Shown: piece after piece, positions 35,231 to 45,192 of the stretch
How the letters are laid out: each line of letters opens with the position of its first letter
Numbering within the stretch: position 1 is the first letter of the stretch
Program-made: the position numbers and the translations under genes
Notes under the pieces: generated by a model
What the model saw: the letters and a program-made list of their open reading frames with translations, nothing else
The model's database searches: none
Told to the model about the DNA's origin: nothing
Assembly: GCF_008386495.1 (NCBI RefSeq)
Contig: NZ_VTHJ01000013.1
Location: 62,001-126,000, forward strand
Length of the DNA: 64,000 nt
Source of the DNA: Streptomyces tailanensis
GTDB lineage: Bacteria; Actinomycetota; Actinomycetes; Streptomycetales; Streptomycetaceae
Reading direction: 5' to 3'

Positions 35231-37651
35231 ATGCAGTCCTCGACGAACGACCGAAGCACCCGACGCACCCCACGCCCCCGAAGAACGCCGCTCCTGGCCT
35301 CGGCCGCCCTGCTGTCCGGCCTGCTCCCACTGCCCTTCGCTGCCACGGCGACGGCCGCCGACCCCCCGACCGTGCGCACAGACGCCACCGTCCACCCCGT
35401 CACCGAGGGCGACACGGCCCACATCCCCGTCACCGTCACCGGCAAGGTCACCAAGCCGGTCACCGTCACGTACAAGACGACCGCCGACGGCGACCACACC
35501 CCGGCCGCCGGCACCCTCACCTTCCCACCGGGCACCCCCTCCGGCACCACCCGCACCATCGCCGTACGCACCCTCCCCGACAACTCCCCGGAGACGGCGG
35601 AAACGATCCCCGTCAAACTCACCGTCACCGGCGCCGAGGCCCCCGCCACCACCCCGAAGGCCGTCATCGGCGCCCACGGCCTGCCCTATCTCAACCCGAA
35701 GCTGCCGGTACGCAAGCGCGTCGCGGACCTCCTCGCCCGAATGACCCTGGAGGAGAAGGCCGGCCAGATGACCCAGGCCGAGCGCGGCGCGCTCGCCACC
35801 CCCGACGACATCACGGCGTACGGACTCGGCTCGGTCCTCTCCGGCGGCGGCTCCACCCCGGCGCGGAACACCCCCGAGGCCTGGGCCGAGATGATCGACG
35901 GCTTCCAACTCCGCGCCCTGTCCACACGGTTACGGATCCCGCTGATCTACGGCGTGGACTCGGTCCACGGCCACAACAACCTGGCCGGTGCCACGATCAC
36001 CCCGCACAACATCGGCCTGGGCGCCACCCGAGACCCCGAAATCGCCTACCGCATGGGCGAGTTGACGGCCGCCGAGACCCGGGCCACCGGCATCCCGTGG
36101 GCCTTCGCCCCCTGCCTGTGTGTGACGCGCGACGACCGCTGGGGCCGGGCCTACGAGTCCTTCGGTGAGGACCCGGCGCTCGTGGAGTCGATGGAGACGG
36201 TCATCCAGGGCCTCCAGGGCGCCCGCGACGGACGCGACCTGGACCGGTCCGACAAGGCCCTCGCCACCGCCAAGCACTTCGTCGGCGACGGCGGCACCGA
36301 GTACGGCTCGTCCACGACCGGCACGTACACGATCGACCAGGGCATCACCAAGGTCACCCGCCAAGAACTGGAGGCGGTGCACCTCGCGCCGTACCAGGAG
36401 GCCGTGGACCGCGGCGTCGGCTCGGTCATGCCGTCCTTCTCGTCCCTCGACATCCTCGGCGACGGCGAGGGGGCGGTGAAGATGCACGCCCGCGCCGACA
36501 TGATCAACGGCGTCCTCAAGGACCGCATGGGCTTCGACGGCTTCGTCATCAGCGACTGGCAGGCCATCGACCAGATCCCCGGCGACTACGCCTCCGACAT
36601 CCGTACGTCCGTCAACGCCGGCCTCGACATGATCATGGTCCCGTACGCGTACGGCGACTTCCACCGCACCCTGGTCGCCGAGGTCAGGGCGGGCCGCGTC
36701 AGTGAGCGGCGCGTCGACGACGCGGTCTCCCGCATCCTCACCCAGAAGTTCAAGCTGGGCCTCTTCGAACAGCCGTACGCCGACACCAGCGGCATCGACG
36801 ACATCGGCTCGCCCGCACACCGCGCGGCGGCCCGCGAGGCCGTGGCCAAGTCACAGGTCCTGCTGAAGAACAAGGGCGGTGTCCTGCCCCTGAAGAAGTC
36901 CCAGAAGGTGTACGTGGCCGGCTCGAACGCCGACGACATCGGCAACCAGAGCGGCGGCTGGACGATCACCTGGCAGGGCTCGTCCGGCGACATCACCGAG
37001 GGCACGACCATCCTGGAGGGCATGCGGAAGGCCGGCGGCGCGAACCGGGTGACGTACTCGAAGGACGCGTCCGCCCCGACCGCCGGGCACGACGTGGGCG
37101 TGGTCGTCGTCGGCGAGGCCCCGTACGCCGAGGGCTTCGGCGACGTCGGCAACGGCCACGACCTGGAGCTGAGCGACGCCGACAAGGCCGCCGTGGACAA
37201 GGTCTGCGGCGCCATGAAGTGCGCGGTGCTCGTCGTCTCCGGCCGCCCCCAGCTCATCGGTGACCGGCTCGGCGACATGGACGCGCTCGTCGCCTCCTGG
37301 CTGCCGGGTTCGGAGGGCGACGGCGTCGCGGACGTCCTGTACGGCAAGCGGCCCTTCACCGGCCGGCTCCCCGTCACCTGGCCAAGGTCGGAGGCCCAGC
37401 TGCCGATCAACGTGGGCGACACGTCGTACGACCCGCAGTTCCCGTACGGCTGGGGGCTGACGACGAAGGCGGCGAAGGGCGTGCCCCCTGTGGTGCTCAA
37501 GGCGCGGCAGCTCGTGCAGGGCAAGGTGGGCGCGGACGTCCGCATGACCGAATCCGTCGCGAAGCCCTTCGCGGAGGCCGACCACCTACTGCTCACCGGC
37601 CGCTACACGGAGGCACTGGCGAAGCTGGGCGAGGCGTACAGGGCGGCGTGA
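35231..37651 (+). CDS. secreted GH3 beta-glucosidase-like glycoside hydrolase
   Basis: An extracellular 806-aa glycosidase. A signal peptide (LLASAALLSGLLPLPFAATATAA) is followed by a Calx-beta-type repeat (about 45-135), then the GH3 barrel with RIPLIYGVDSVHGHNN, AKHFVGDGGTEYG and the nucleophile Asp442 in VISDWQAID, and the GH3 C-terminal sandwich (VLLKNKGGVLPLKK..VYVAGSNADD). The ATG at 35231 follows GGAGGG. Codon 234 (35930-35932) is TTA, the rare leucine codon read by bldA tRNA, so expression is likely tied to development. Confidence 0.94.
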   Translation: MQSSTNDRSTRRTPRPRRTPLLASAALLSGLLPLPFAATATAADPPTVRTDATVHPVTEGDTAHIPVTVTGKVTKPVTVTYKTTADGDHTPAAGTLTFPPGTPSGTTRTIAVRTLPDNSPETAETIPVKLTVTGAEAPATTPKAVIGAHGLPYLNPKLPVRKRVADLLARMTLEEKAGQMTQAERGALATPDDITAYGLGSVLSGGGSTPARNTPEAWAEMIDGFQLRALSTRLRIPLIYGVDSVHGHNNLAGATITPHNIGLGATRDPEIAYRMGELTAAETRATGIPWAFAPCLCVTRDDRWGRAYESFGEDPALVESMETVIQGLQGARDGRDLDRSDKALATAKHFVGDGGTEYGSSTTGTYTIDQGITKVTRQELEAVHLAPYQEAVDRGVGSVMPSFSSLDILGDGEGAVKMHARADMINGVLKDRMGFDGFVISDWQAIDQIPGDYASDIRTSVNAGLDMIMVPYAYGDFHRTLVAEVRAGRVSERRVDDAVSRILTQKFKLGLFEQPYADTSGIDDIGSPAHRAAAREAVAKSQVLLKNKGGVLPLKKSQKVYVAGSNADDIGNQSGGWTITWQGSSGDITEGTTILEGMRKAGGANRVTYSKDASAPTAGHDVGVVVVGEAPYAEGFGDVGNGHDLELSDADKAAVDKVCGAMKCAVLVVSGRPQLIGDRLGDMDALVASWLPGSEGDGVADVLYGKRPFTGRLPVTWPRSEAQLPINVGDTSYDPQFPYGWGLTTKAAKGVPPVVLKARQLVQGKVGADVRMTESVAKPFAEADHLLLTGRYTEALAKLGEAYRAA

Positions 37652-37700
37652 CGGCCTCCGGATTGTCCGCTTTCGCGGCGATAGGGGTAGCTTCGAAGGT

Positions 37701-39074
37701 ATGAAGGGCGCATTTGGTCGACGTCTGTTCCTCCGCTTGCTGATCGCGCCGTTCGTGGCGGCGGCCCTGGCGGTGTTGTCGGTCGGTGCGCCCAGCGCCC
37801 ACGCGGCCACCGACCTGTCCACGGTGGCCGAGTCCCTGCGCGAGAGCCCCGTCTACGTCGATCCGGCCGCCTCCGACCTGCTCTCCTCGTCGGATGCCGA
37901 GGCGCTCGCAGACAAGATCGAGGACGCGGACGAGCCGGTCTTCGTGGCCGTCCTCCCGGCCGACCACCCCACCGAGGACCTCTTCCGGAACCTCCGCACC
38001 GAGACCGGCCTGACAGGCCTGTACGCCATCCGCCTCGGTGACCGCTTCGACGCCCGGGCCGACAGCAGCGTCCTGAGCCAGGATGCGGTGGCGAACCTGG
38101 TCACGGCCGTGCGGGGGGCCGGCGACCCGAAGGCTCAGCTGAACGACTTCGTGGACGACGCCCTGCGCAGCAACCTCGGCGGCTCGGCCCCGTCGAGCTG
38201 GAGCGACGGCGGCGACACGGGCGTGGACGCGGCCGCCCTGGCCGCGGCGGGCGCGGTGGTGGTCGCGGGCGGCGTGGGCGCGTACGCGCTGGTCCGCCGC
38301 AACCGTCTCAGGAAGGAAGCGGAACGCCGCGAGGCCCTGAGGAAGCTCCAGGTGGTGGTCGACGAGGACATCACGGCCTTCGGTGAGGAACTGGACCGCC
38401 TCGATTTCCACCCCGCCGAGGCGGGCGCGGACGACGCGATGCGCGCCGACTACGAACGGGCGCTGGACGCGTACGAGGAGGCGAAGTCGCTGATGGCGGC
38501 GGCGACCCGCCCCGAGGAGGTACGCGCGGTCACCCAGGCCCTGGAGGACGGCCGCTTCTCTCTCGCCCAACTGACCGCCCGTAGGGAGGGCCGCCCGCTC
38601 CCCGAGCGCCGCGCCCCCTGCTTCTTCGACCCCCGCCACGGCCCGTCGGTCGCCGACGTCCCCTGGACCCCGGGCGTGGGCGCCGAACGCGAGGTCCCGG
38701 TCTGCGCCGCCGACCAGGCCCGCCTCGCCGACGGCCGCGACCCGATGATCCGCGAGGTGGAGACGGTGCCCGGCGCCCGCCGCCCCTACTGGGACGCCGG
38801 CCCCGCCTACGGCCCCTGGGCGGGCGGCTACTTCGGCGGCGGCATCCTCCCCGGCCTCCTCGTCGGCACGATGCTCGGCAGCATGATGGCCACCCCCTCG
38901 TACGCGGCCATGTACGGCACGGGTTACGGCGACTTCGGCGCCGCCGCCGGCTACGAGGGCGGCGATGTCTCGGGCGCCGACTTCGACACGGACGACTTCA
39001 GCGGCGGCTTCGGCGGCGGCGACTACGGCGGCGGAGGCGACTTCGGGGGCGGCGGAGACTTCGGCGGCTTCTGA
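37701..39074 (+). CDS. TPM-domain-like membrane protein with Gly-rich tail
   Basis: A 457-aa protein with a signal peptide (FVAAALAVLSVGAPSAHA), an extracellular alpha/beta region (about 35-150) resembling TPM/YgcG proteins, a single membrane helix (AAALAAAGAVVVAGGVGAYALV, about 176-197), a charged coiled-coil-like cytoplasmic stretch (RRNRLRKEAERREALRKL), and a C-terminal tail of FGGG/DYGGGGDFGG repeats. No enzyme motif is visible. A role in envelope maintenance is possible by analogy with YgcG-type proteins. Confidence 0.8.
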   Translation: MKGAFGRRLFLRLLIAPFVAAALAVLSVGAPSAHAATDLSTVAESLRESPVYVDPAASDLLSSSDAEALADKIEDADEPVFVAVLPADHPTEDLFRNLRTETGLTGLYAIRLGDRFDARADSSVLSQDAVANLVTAVRGAGDPKAQLNDFVDDALRSNLGGSAPSSWSDGGDTGVDAAALAAAGAVVVAGGVGAYALVRRNRLRKEAERREALRKLQVVVDEDITAFGEELDRLDFHPAEAGADDAMRADYERALDAYEEAKSLMAAATRPEEVRAVTQALEDGRFSLAQLTARREGRPLPERRAPCFFDPRHGPSVADVPWTPGVGAEREVPVCAADQARLADGRDPMIREVETVPGARRPYWDAGPAYGPWAGGYFGGGILPGLLVGTMLGSMMATPSYAAMYGTGYGDFGAAAGYEGGDVSGADFDTDDFSGGFGGGDYGGGGDFGGGGDFGGF

Positions 39075-39086
39075 GACAGAAGGCAC

Positions 39087-39113
39087 GGGCCCGGCGCGGG
39101 AAGCGCCGGGCCC
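39087..39113. terminator. bidirectional terminator between convergent genes
   Basis: A perfect 11-bp stem, GGGCCCGGCGC (39087-39097) with GCGCCGGGCCC (39103-39113), has a 5-nt loop. It lies in the 72-bp gap between the TPM-like gene and the trypsin gene. Confidence 0.85.
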
Positions 39114-39146
39114 ATGGATGTCGTACGGGTGCTGCCGGGACCTCCC

Positions 39147-39998
<852 letters not shown>

Positions 39999-40083
39999 TC
40001 AATGTGTCGGCCGAGAAAGAACCCTCGCCCGATGGCATGCCCAGCTCGATTTCTGTGCAGGATTATGAGAACGCCGAAAGCCC

Positions 40084-40100
40084 TCACACAAGGGGTGTGA
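40084..40100. promoter_or_regulatory. operator-like inverted repeat
   Basis: TCACAC-AAGGG-GTGTGA is a perfect 6-5-6 inverted repeat in the 224-bp divergent gap between sprT and the phosphotransferase gene. It may bind a regulator of either gene. Confidence 0.35.
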
Positions 40101-40156
40101 ACCAGCCATCACCCCTGCACCCCGGGGCCGTTGGAAAACCACTTGGTCGGTGCCGC

Positions 40157-41050
40157 ATGCGTACGCACACTGATCCGGTGCCTGACATCACCGTCGAACT
40201 CGTACGCACCCTGATCGCCGACCAGTTCCCCGACTGGGCCGGCCTCCCGGTCAGACCCGTCGACCGGCAGGGGTGGGACAACCGCACCTTCCGGCTCGGC
40301 GACGAGCTGACCGTTCGGCTGCCGAGCGCGGAGGGCTACGTGGCCGCCGTGGCGAAGGAGGACCGCTGTCTGCCCGGTCTGGCCGGGCATCTGTCGTTGC
40401 CGGTGCCGGAACCGGTCGCTGTCGGGCGGCCGGCGGCGGGTTATCCGTTCCCGTGGTCGGTGCGGAGGTGGCTTCCGGGGGAGACGGTCGAGGCCTCGGT
40501 CGGCATCGATCGCGTCCGGCTCGCCCGCGATCTCGGCGACTTCCTGACCGAGCTGCGCCAGGCCCCCGTAGGGCGGGGCCCGGCCGCCGGGCTGCACTCG
40601 TACTACCGCGGCTGCCACCCCAGCGTGTACGGCGACCTGGTCGAGGAGGCCCTGGAGAGGCTCGACGGTGTCGTCGACGCGGCCGCCTGCCGGGCCGTGT
40701 GGGCGGACGCGTTGACGTCGGCCTGGCCGTCGGCGCCGACCTGGTTCCACGGTGACGTCGCCGTCGGCAATCTGCTCGCCACCGATGGGGCACTCTCCGC
40801 CGTCATCGACTTCGGCACGTGCGGCGTCGGCGACCCCGCCTGCGATCTCGTCATCGCCTGGAACTACTTCGCCCGCGAGGAACGGAAGGTCTTCCGGGAG
40901 GCCGTCGGGCTGCCTGACGACGCCTGGCGGCGAGGGCGCGGCTGGGCGTTGTGGAAGGCGCTGGTGTGCATGGCGGGGCTGTCCAGCCCGGATCCGGAGG
41001 GCGTTCAGGCCCGGGTGCTCGTCCAGGTGCTGGAGGATGCCGTCGTATAG
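40157..41050 (+). CDS. aminoglycoside phosphotransferase (APH) family kinase
   Basis: A small-molecule kinase of 297 aa. The protein-kinase-like fold is shown by GWDNRTFRLGDELTVRLPS at the N-lobe, the catalytic loop HGDVAVGNLL (Asp and Asn present) and the metal motif IDFGTCGVGDPACDL. The ATG at 40157 (MRTHTDPVPD) is taken because it starts the conserved region; its ribosome site is weak. Most chromosomal family members in Streptomyces have unknown substrates, so an antibiotic-resistance role should not be assumed. Confidence 0.88.
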   Translation: MRTHTDPVPDITVELVRTLIADQFPDWAGLPVRPVDRQGWDNRTFRLGDELTVRLPSAEGYVAAVAKEDRCLPGLAGHLSLPVPEPVAVGRPAAGYPFPWSVRRWLPGETVEASVGIDRVRLARDLGDFLTELRQAPVGRGPAAGLHSYYRGCHPSVYGDLVEEALERLDGVVDAAACRAVWADALTSAWPSAPTWFHGDVAVGNLLATDGALSAVIDFGTCGVGDPACDLVIAWNYFAREERKVFREAVGLPDDAWRRGRGWALWKALVCMAGLSSPDPEGVQARVLVQVLEDAVV

Positions 41051-41075
41051 GGCTCCTATGGGACGGGCAGGCCTC

Positions 41076-41100
41076 ATATAGGACGGGAACCGGCCTATAT
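41076..41100. promoter_or_regulatory. TATA-rich inverted repeat before the YdeI-like gene
   Basis: ATATAGG (41076-41082) and CCTATAT (41094-41100) form a perfect inverted repeat. A partial direct copy (CTATGGGACGGG) precedes it from 41056. The right arm lies 20 bp before the next ATG and could double as the -10 region of a short-leader transcript. Confidence 0.4.
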
Positions 41101-41119
41101 CGCGTCTACCGTGCCCTGT

Positions 41120-41740
41120 ATGACCACACCCGAGGACACGGAGACCCGAGCATTCCCGGACGTCGACCACCTCGACGCCTGGCTCTCCGCCCATCCCGCC
41201 CCGCACCCCGGTCTCTGGGTGAAGGTCGCCAAGAAGGGGACCGGTATCCGTTCCGTCAGCGCGGGGGACGTCAACGACGTCGCCCTCTGCCACGGCTGGA
41301 TCACCGGTCACCGGCGGCGGCTCGACGAGGTGTACTACCTGCAACGGATCACACCGCGCAGGCCGCGCAGCGACTGGTCGATGGTGAATGTGCGGAGGGT
41401 CGAGGAGCTCACCGCCTCCGGGCGGATGCGGCCCGGCGGGCTCGCGGAGGTGGACGCGGCCAAGACGGACGGGCGGTGGGCGGCGGCGTACGAGTCGCAG
41501 AAGGAGGCCGGCGTGCCGGAGGATCTGGCGGCGGCACTCGAACGCAACCCGCCCGCCCGGTCGGCCTTCGAGCGGCTCGGGAAGACGGATCGGTATCTCG
41601 TCGTGCTGGGGCTGTTGAAAGCCCGGACGCCGGCGACGCGTGCCGCTCGCCTCCGGGCCGCGCTGGCCAAGCTCGAAGCCGCTCGGCAGGATCCGCAGGA
41701 ACAGCCGGGGCCTGTCAGCTCCCCGCCGCGTAACACCTGA
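41120..41740 (+). CDS. YdeI/OmdA-family protein
   Basis: A 206-aa cytoplasmic protein. HPGLWVKVAKKGTGIRSVS, ALCHGWITGHRRRLDEVYYLQRITPRR (in pieces) and the C-terminal Ala/Lys-rich helical part match the YdeI/OmpD-associated (OmdA) family, whose biochemical role is poorly known. The ATG at 41120 is preferred to GTG 41111, but neither has a good ribosome site. Its last 26 bp overlap tail-to-tail with the GNAT gene on the other strand. Confidence 0.85.
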   Translation: MTTPEDTETRAFPDVDHLDAWLSAHPAPHPGLWVKVAKKGTGIRSVSAGDVNDVALCHGWITGHRRRLDEVYYLQRITPRRPRSDWSMVNVRRVEELTASGRMRPGGLAEVDAAKTDGRWAAAYESQKEAGVPEDLAAALERNPPARSAFERLGKTDRYLVVLGLLKARTPATRAARLRAALAKLEAARQDPQEQPGPVSSPPRNT

Positions 41741-42257
41741 TCGTCACCGGGCTCTGGTCCTCGCCCCACCGCTGCTCGACCGTGGCCAGCAACCGCCAGC
41801 CCAGCCGTTCGTACAGCGCGGCCGCTGCCGTGTCCGTCGCCACCAGGTCGAGCACCGGGTGCAGGCCCCGATCCCGCGCTTCGCCCACCGCCCGGCCCAT
41901 CAGCAGCGCACCGATCCCGTGCCCCCGCGCCCACGGGGCGACGAACAGCCGGCTGACCACGGCGGTCGCGTCGACGGCCGTACCCGTACGCGCACTCCAC
42001 AGCCCGGGCGCCGCATCTCCCGCCTCGCTCGCGCACAGCCCGACATGGCCCGCGACCCGACCGTCAGACTCCGCCACCCAGGCGGCGATGAGCGACGGCG
42101 GTGACAGCCAATCGCCGGGGGAGGGCGGCCAGATCACCGGGTAGCCGTCGCGCTCGTGGACCTCGGCGAGCGCTCGGACGCACTCGTCGAGGTCGCGATC
42201 ACTTCGCTGCCGGACACTCGGAGCCGGGCTCTCACCGGTCACACTCTCGCTCTTCAC
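41715..42257 (-). CDS. GNAT-family N-acetyltransferase
   Basis: A 180-aa acetyl-CoA-dependent acetyltransferase. The acetyl-CoA site is in VSRLFVAPWARGHGIGALLMGRAV (R/Q-x-x-G-x-G/A type), followed by LDLVATDTAAAALYERLGW, the usual motif B. The substrate is unknown. The GTG at 42257 is the longest start; GTG 42242 is possible. Confidence 0.88.
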   Translation of the reverse strand: MKSESVTGESPAPSVRQRSDRDLDECVRALAEVHERDGYPVIWPPSPGDWLSPPSLIAAWVAESDGRVAGHVGLCASEAGDAAPGLWSARTGTAVDATAVVSRLFVAPWARGHGIGALLMGRAVGEARDRGLHPVLDLVATDTAAAALYERLGWRLLATVEQRWGEDQSPVTIRCYAAGS

Positions 42258-42321
42258 CGCGGAATGGAAACACGGGCCTGGTCCGGCGACCAGCGGATTT
42301 CGGGCAGCCCGCCGGGGAAGA

Positions 42322-42879
42322 TCAACCCGCGTTCCGAATCGCCGAGATGTCGAAGTTCAGCTTGATCTTGTCGGACACCAGCACCCCGCCCGTCTCCAGC
42401 GCCGCGTTCCACGTCAGGCCCCACTCGGAGCGCAGGATCTCCGCCTTGCCCTCGAAGCCGACGCGCTCGTTGCCGAAGGGGTCCTTGGCGGCGCCGTTGA
42501 ACTCCAGGTCGATGGTGAGCGGCTTGGTGGTGCCGAGGATGGAGAGATCGCCGGTGATGCGGTAGTCGTCGTCGCCCAGGGCCTCCGCCTTGGTCGAACG
42601 GAAGGTCATCGTCGGGAACTCGTCGGTCTTGAAGAAGTCCGCGCTCTTCAGATGCCCGTCACGGTCGGCGTTGCCCGTGTCGATGCTGTCCATCTTGACG
42701 TCGATGGAGGCGGTGGACCGGGACGGGTCCGTGCCGTCGAGGTGCAGGCTGCCGGAGAAGTCGAGGAAGCCGCCCTTGACGTTGGTGACCATGGCGTGGC
42801 GGACCACGAAGCCGATGGTCGTGTGGGAGGGGTCGATCGTGTAGTCACCGGTCAGCGCGGCCAGCTCGGGGGTGCCCAT
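42322..42879 (-). CDS. YceI-family lipid-binding protein
   Basis: A 185-aa lipocalin-like beta-barrel that binds isoprenoid or similar lipids in known members. YTIDPSHTTIGFVVRHAMVTNVKGGF, SADFFKTDEFPTMTFRST and GDLSILGTTKPLTIDLEFNG (in pieces) are hallmark segments. There is no signal peptide, so it appears cytoplasmic. AAGGAGC precedes the ATG at 42879. An inverted-repeat operator candidate lies 27-46 bp upstream. Confidence 0.92.
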   Translation of the reverse strand: MGTPELAALTGDYTIDPSHTTIGFVVRHAMVTNVKGGFLDFSGSLHLDGTDPSRSTASIDVKMDSIDTGNADRDGHLKSADFFKTDEFPTMTFRSTKAEALGDDDYRITGDLSILGTTKPLTIDLEFNGAAKDPFGNERVGFEGKAEILRSEWGLTWNAALETGGVLVSDKIKLNFDISAIRNAG

Positions 42880-42905
42880 GACTTGCTCCTTATTGATAGG
42901 CGGGG

Positions 42906-42925
42906 TTCGTTCAATCTTCAACGAA
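42906..42925. promoter_or_regulatory. operator candidate upstream of the YceI gene
   Basis: TTCGTT and AACGAA form a perfect 6-8-6 inverted repeat just upstream of the YceI start, with TATCAATAAGG (minus strand) between it and the gene as a possible -10/ribosome region. MarR-type repressors often bind this type of site near yceI genes. The rest of the gap 42926-43241 should hold the accB promoter; I see no clear structure in it. Confidence 0.45.
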
Positions 42926-43241
42926 GCGAACACGCTCCACCGTAGGTCTATTCCGTCCGAGTTTCAACCTTGTAGCTTCTGCGATCGTCGAGTCACGCAA
43001 TGTTGATCTTCAGGGTGTGCTGGTACGCCGTCTGGGCCGTACCGCTACCCTCTGCCTGGGCGAATCGCCGCGCACGGGCGGACCGACCGACATTGTGCGA
43101 CCCCTACAAGCCCCACACCCCTTGAGCAGTCGGTTCGCCTGCATGCCGGGACGGTTCTGTTCGGTCGTACCAGGAAAACGCGCCGGAGACTGTACGGAGT
43201 CGACGGCCCGGTTTGCTCGCTCGGCTTCGTAAGGTCGCTAC

Positions 43242-44825
43242 ATGACCGTTTTGGATGAGGCGCCGGGTGAGCCGACGGACGCGCGCGGGCGAGTGGCAGA
43301 ACTGCACGAGATTCGTGCGCAGGCGATCGCCGGCCCCAGCGAGAAGGCGACCGAGGCGCAGCACGCCAAGGGCAAGCTGACCTCCCGGGAGCGCATCGAG
43401 CTGCTGCTGGACCCAGGCTCCTTCAACGAGGTCGAGCAGCTGCGCCGGCACCGGGCCACCGGGTTCGGTCTGGAGGCCAAGAAGCCGTACACCGACGGTG
43501 TCGTCACCGGCTGGGGCACGGTGGAGGGCCGTACGGTCTTCGTCTACGCCCATGACTTCCGTATCTTCGGCGGCGCTCTCGGCGAGGCTCACGCCACGAA
43601 GATCCACAAGATCATGGACATGGCCATCGTGGCCGGGGCCCCGCTGGTGTCGCTGAACGACGGTGCGGGCGCCCGTATCCAGGAGGGTGTCTCGGCCCTC
43701 GCCGGGTACGGCGGCATCTTCCAGCGCAACACCAGGGCGTCCGGCGTCATCCCGCAGATCAGCGTGATGCTCGGCCCGTGCGCGGGCGGCGCGGCCTACA
43801 GCCCCGCCCTCACGGACTTCGTCTTCATGGTCCGCGAGACCTCGCAGATGTTCATCACCGGCCCGGACGTCGTCAAGGCGGTCACCGGTGAGGAGATCAC
43901 CCAGAACGGCCTCGGCGGCGCCGATGTGCACGCTGAGACCAGCGGTGTGGCCCACTTCGCGTACGACGACGAGGAGACGTGCATCGCCGAGGTGCGCTAC
44001 CTCCTGTCGATGCTCCCGCAGAACAACCGGGAGAACCCGCCGCGCGTGGAGGCCTCCGACGCGGTGGACCGCCGCAGCGAGGTCCTCCTGGACCTCGTCC
44101 CGGCGGACGGCAACCGGCCGTACGACATGGCCAAGGTCATCGAGGAGATCGTCGACGACGGCGACTACCTGGAGGTCCACGAGCGCTGGGCCCGCAACAT
44201 CATCTGCGCCCTCGGCCGTCTCGACGGCCAGGTGGTCGGCATCGTCGCCAACCAGCCGCAGACGCTGGCCGGTGTTCTGGACATCGAGGCCAGCGAAAAG
44301 GCCGCCCGCTTCGTGCAGATGTGCGACGCGTTCAACATCCCGATCGTCACTCTTCTGGACGTACCCGGCTTCCTGCCCGGCGTCGACCAGGAGCACGGTG
44401 GAATCATCCGCCACGGCGCGAAGCTGCTGTACGCCTACTGCAACGCGACCGTGCCCCGGATCTCCCTGATCCTGCGGAAGGCGTACGGAGGTGCTTACAT
44501 CGTCATGGACAGCCAGTCCATCGGTGCGGACCTCACATACGCGTGGCCGACCAACGAGATCGCCGTGATGGGCGCCGAGGGTGCCGCCAACGTCATCTTC
44601 CGGCGGCAGATCGCCGACGCCGAGGACCCCGAGGCGATGCGGGTCCGGATGGTCAAGGAGTACAAGGCCGAGCTGATGCACCCGTACTACGCGGCCGAAC
44701 GCGGCCTCGTGGACGACGTGATCGACCCCGCGGACACCCGCGCGGTCCTCATCCGCTCCCTCGCGATGCTCCACACCAAGCACGCCGACCTGCCCTCCCG
44801 CAAGCACGGCAACCCGCCCCAGTAA
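43242..44825 (+). CDS. accB: acyl-CoA carboxylase beta (carboxyltransferase) subunit
   Basis: Transfers carboxyl from biotin to acetyl- or propionyl-CoA, making malonyl- and methylmalonyl-CoA for fatty acid and polyketide synthesis. The 527-aa protein has oxyanion-hole segments GPCAGGAAYSPALTD and RKAYGGAYIVMDSQSIGADL. Residue 420 is Ile, the residue known to mark S. coelicolor AccB (PccB has Asp at the matching position), so acetyl-CoA should be accepted. TAAGG precedes the ATG at 43242. It pairs with the epsilon subunit 57 bp downstream; the biotinylated alpha subunit is elsewhere. Confidence 0.96.
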   Translation: MTVLDEAPGEPTDARGRVAELHEIRAQAIAGPSEKATEAQHAKGKLTSRERIELLLDPGSFNEVEQLRRHRATGFGLEAKKPYTDGVVTGWGTVEGRTVFVYAHDFRIFGGALGEAHATKIHKIMDMAIVAGAPLVSLNDGAGARIQEGVSALAGYGGIFQRNTRASGVIPQISVMLGPCAGGAAYSPALTDFVFMVRETSQMFITGPDVVKAVTGEEITQNGLGGADVHAETSGVAHFAYDDEETCIAEVRYLLSMLPQNNRENPPRVEASDAVDRRSEVLLDLVPADGNRPYDMAKVIEEIVDDGDYLEVHERWARNIICALGRLDGQVVGIVANQPQTLAGVLDIEASEKAARFVQMCDAFNIPIVTLLDVPGFLPGVDQEHGGIIRHGAKLLYAYCNATVPRISLILRKAYGGAYIVMDSQSIGADLTYAWPTNEIAVMGAEGAANVIFRRQIADAEDPEAMRVRMVKEYKAELMHPYYAAERGLVDDVIDPADTRAVLIRSLAMLHTKHADLPSRKHGNPPQ

Positions 44826-44882
44826 CCCAGCGGATCCCTCTCGGTACCCCTGCGGAAACCTCGTCCCTGGAGACTGACACCC

Positions 44883-45077
44883 ATGAACCTGCCTGACATT
44901 CGCGTCGAGAAGGGCCACGCCGAGCCGGAAGAGGTCGCCGCCATCACGGCCCTCCTCCTCGCCCGCGCCGCCGCCCAGACCTCCGAGGCCACCCCGGCCC
45001 ACCGCGGCCGCGCCCGCGCGGGCTGGCGCCGCCTGGAGCGCGAGCCGGGCTTCCGGGCGCCGCACAGCTGGCGCTGA
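44883..45077 (+). CDS. accE: acyl-CoA carboxylase epsilon subunit
   Basis: A 64-aa protein, MNLPDIRVEKGHAEPEEVAAI..., ending GFRAPHSWR. The start IRVEKGHAEPEEVAA and the C-terminal HSW signature match the small epsilon subunit that stimulates actinomycete AccA-AccB complexes. It is 57 bp after accB and is surely co-transcribed. Confidence 0.95.
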   Translation: MNLPDIRVEKGHAEPEEVAAITALLLARAAAQTSEATPAHRGRARAGWRRLEREPGFRAPHSWR

Positions 45078-45192
45078 GGGGCTCAGGGGTAACCCGAGTG
45101 TCCAGGTCGAAGGTCTCGAACTGCTTCGGTCCGATTCGGCACCGCCCATATCGTCACCGTACGGCCATGGGGCTCAAACAACGCCGCTCCGG

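Noticed and set aside
40157..41050. Aminoglycoside resistance gene
   Set aside because: The APH fold is clear, but the family is broad in Streptomyces and no resistance-specific features or antibiotic cluster are nearby.
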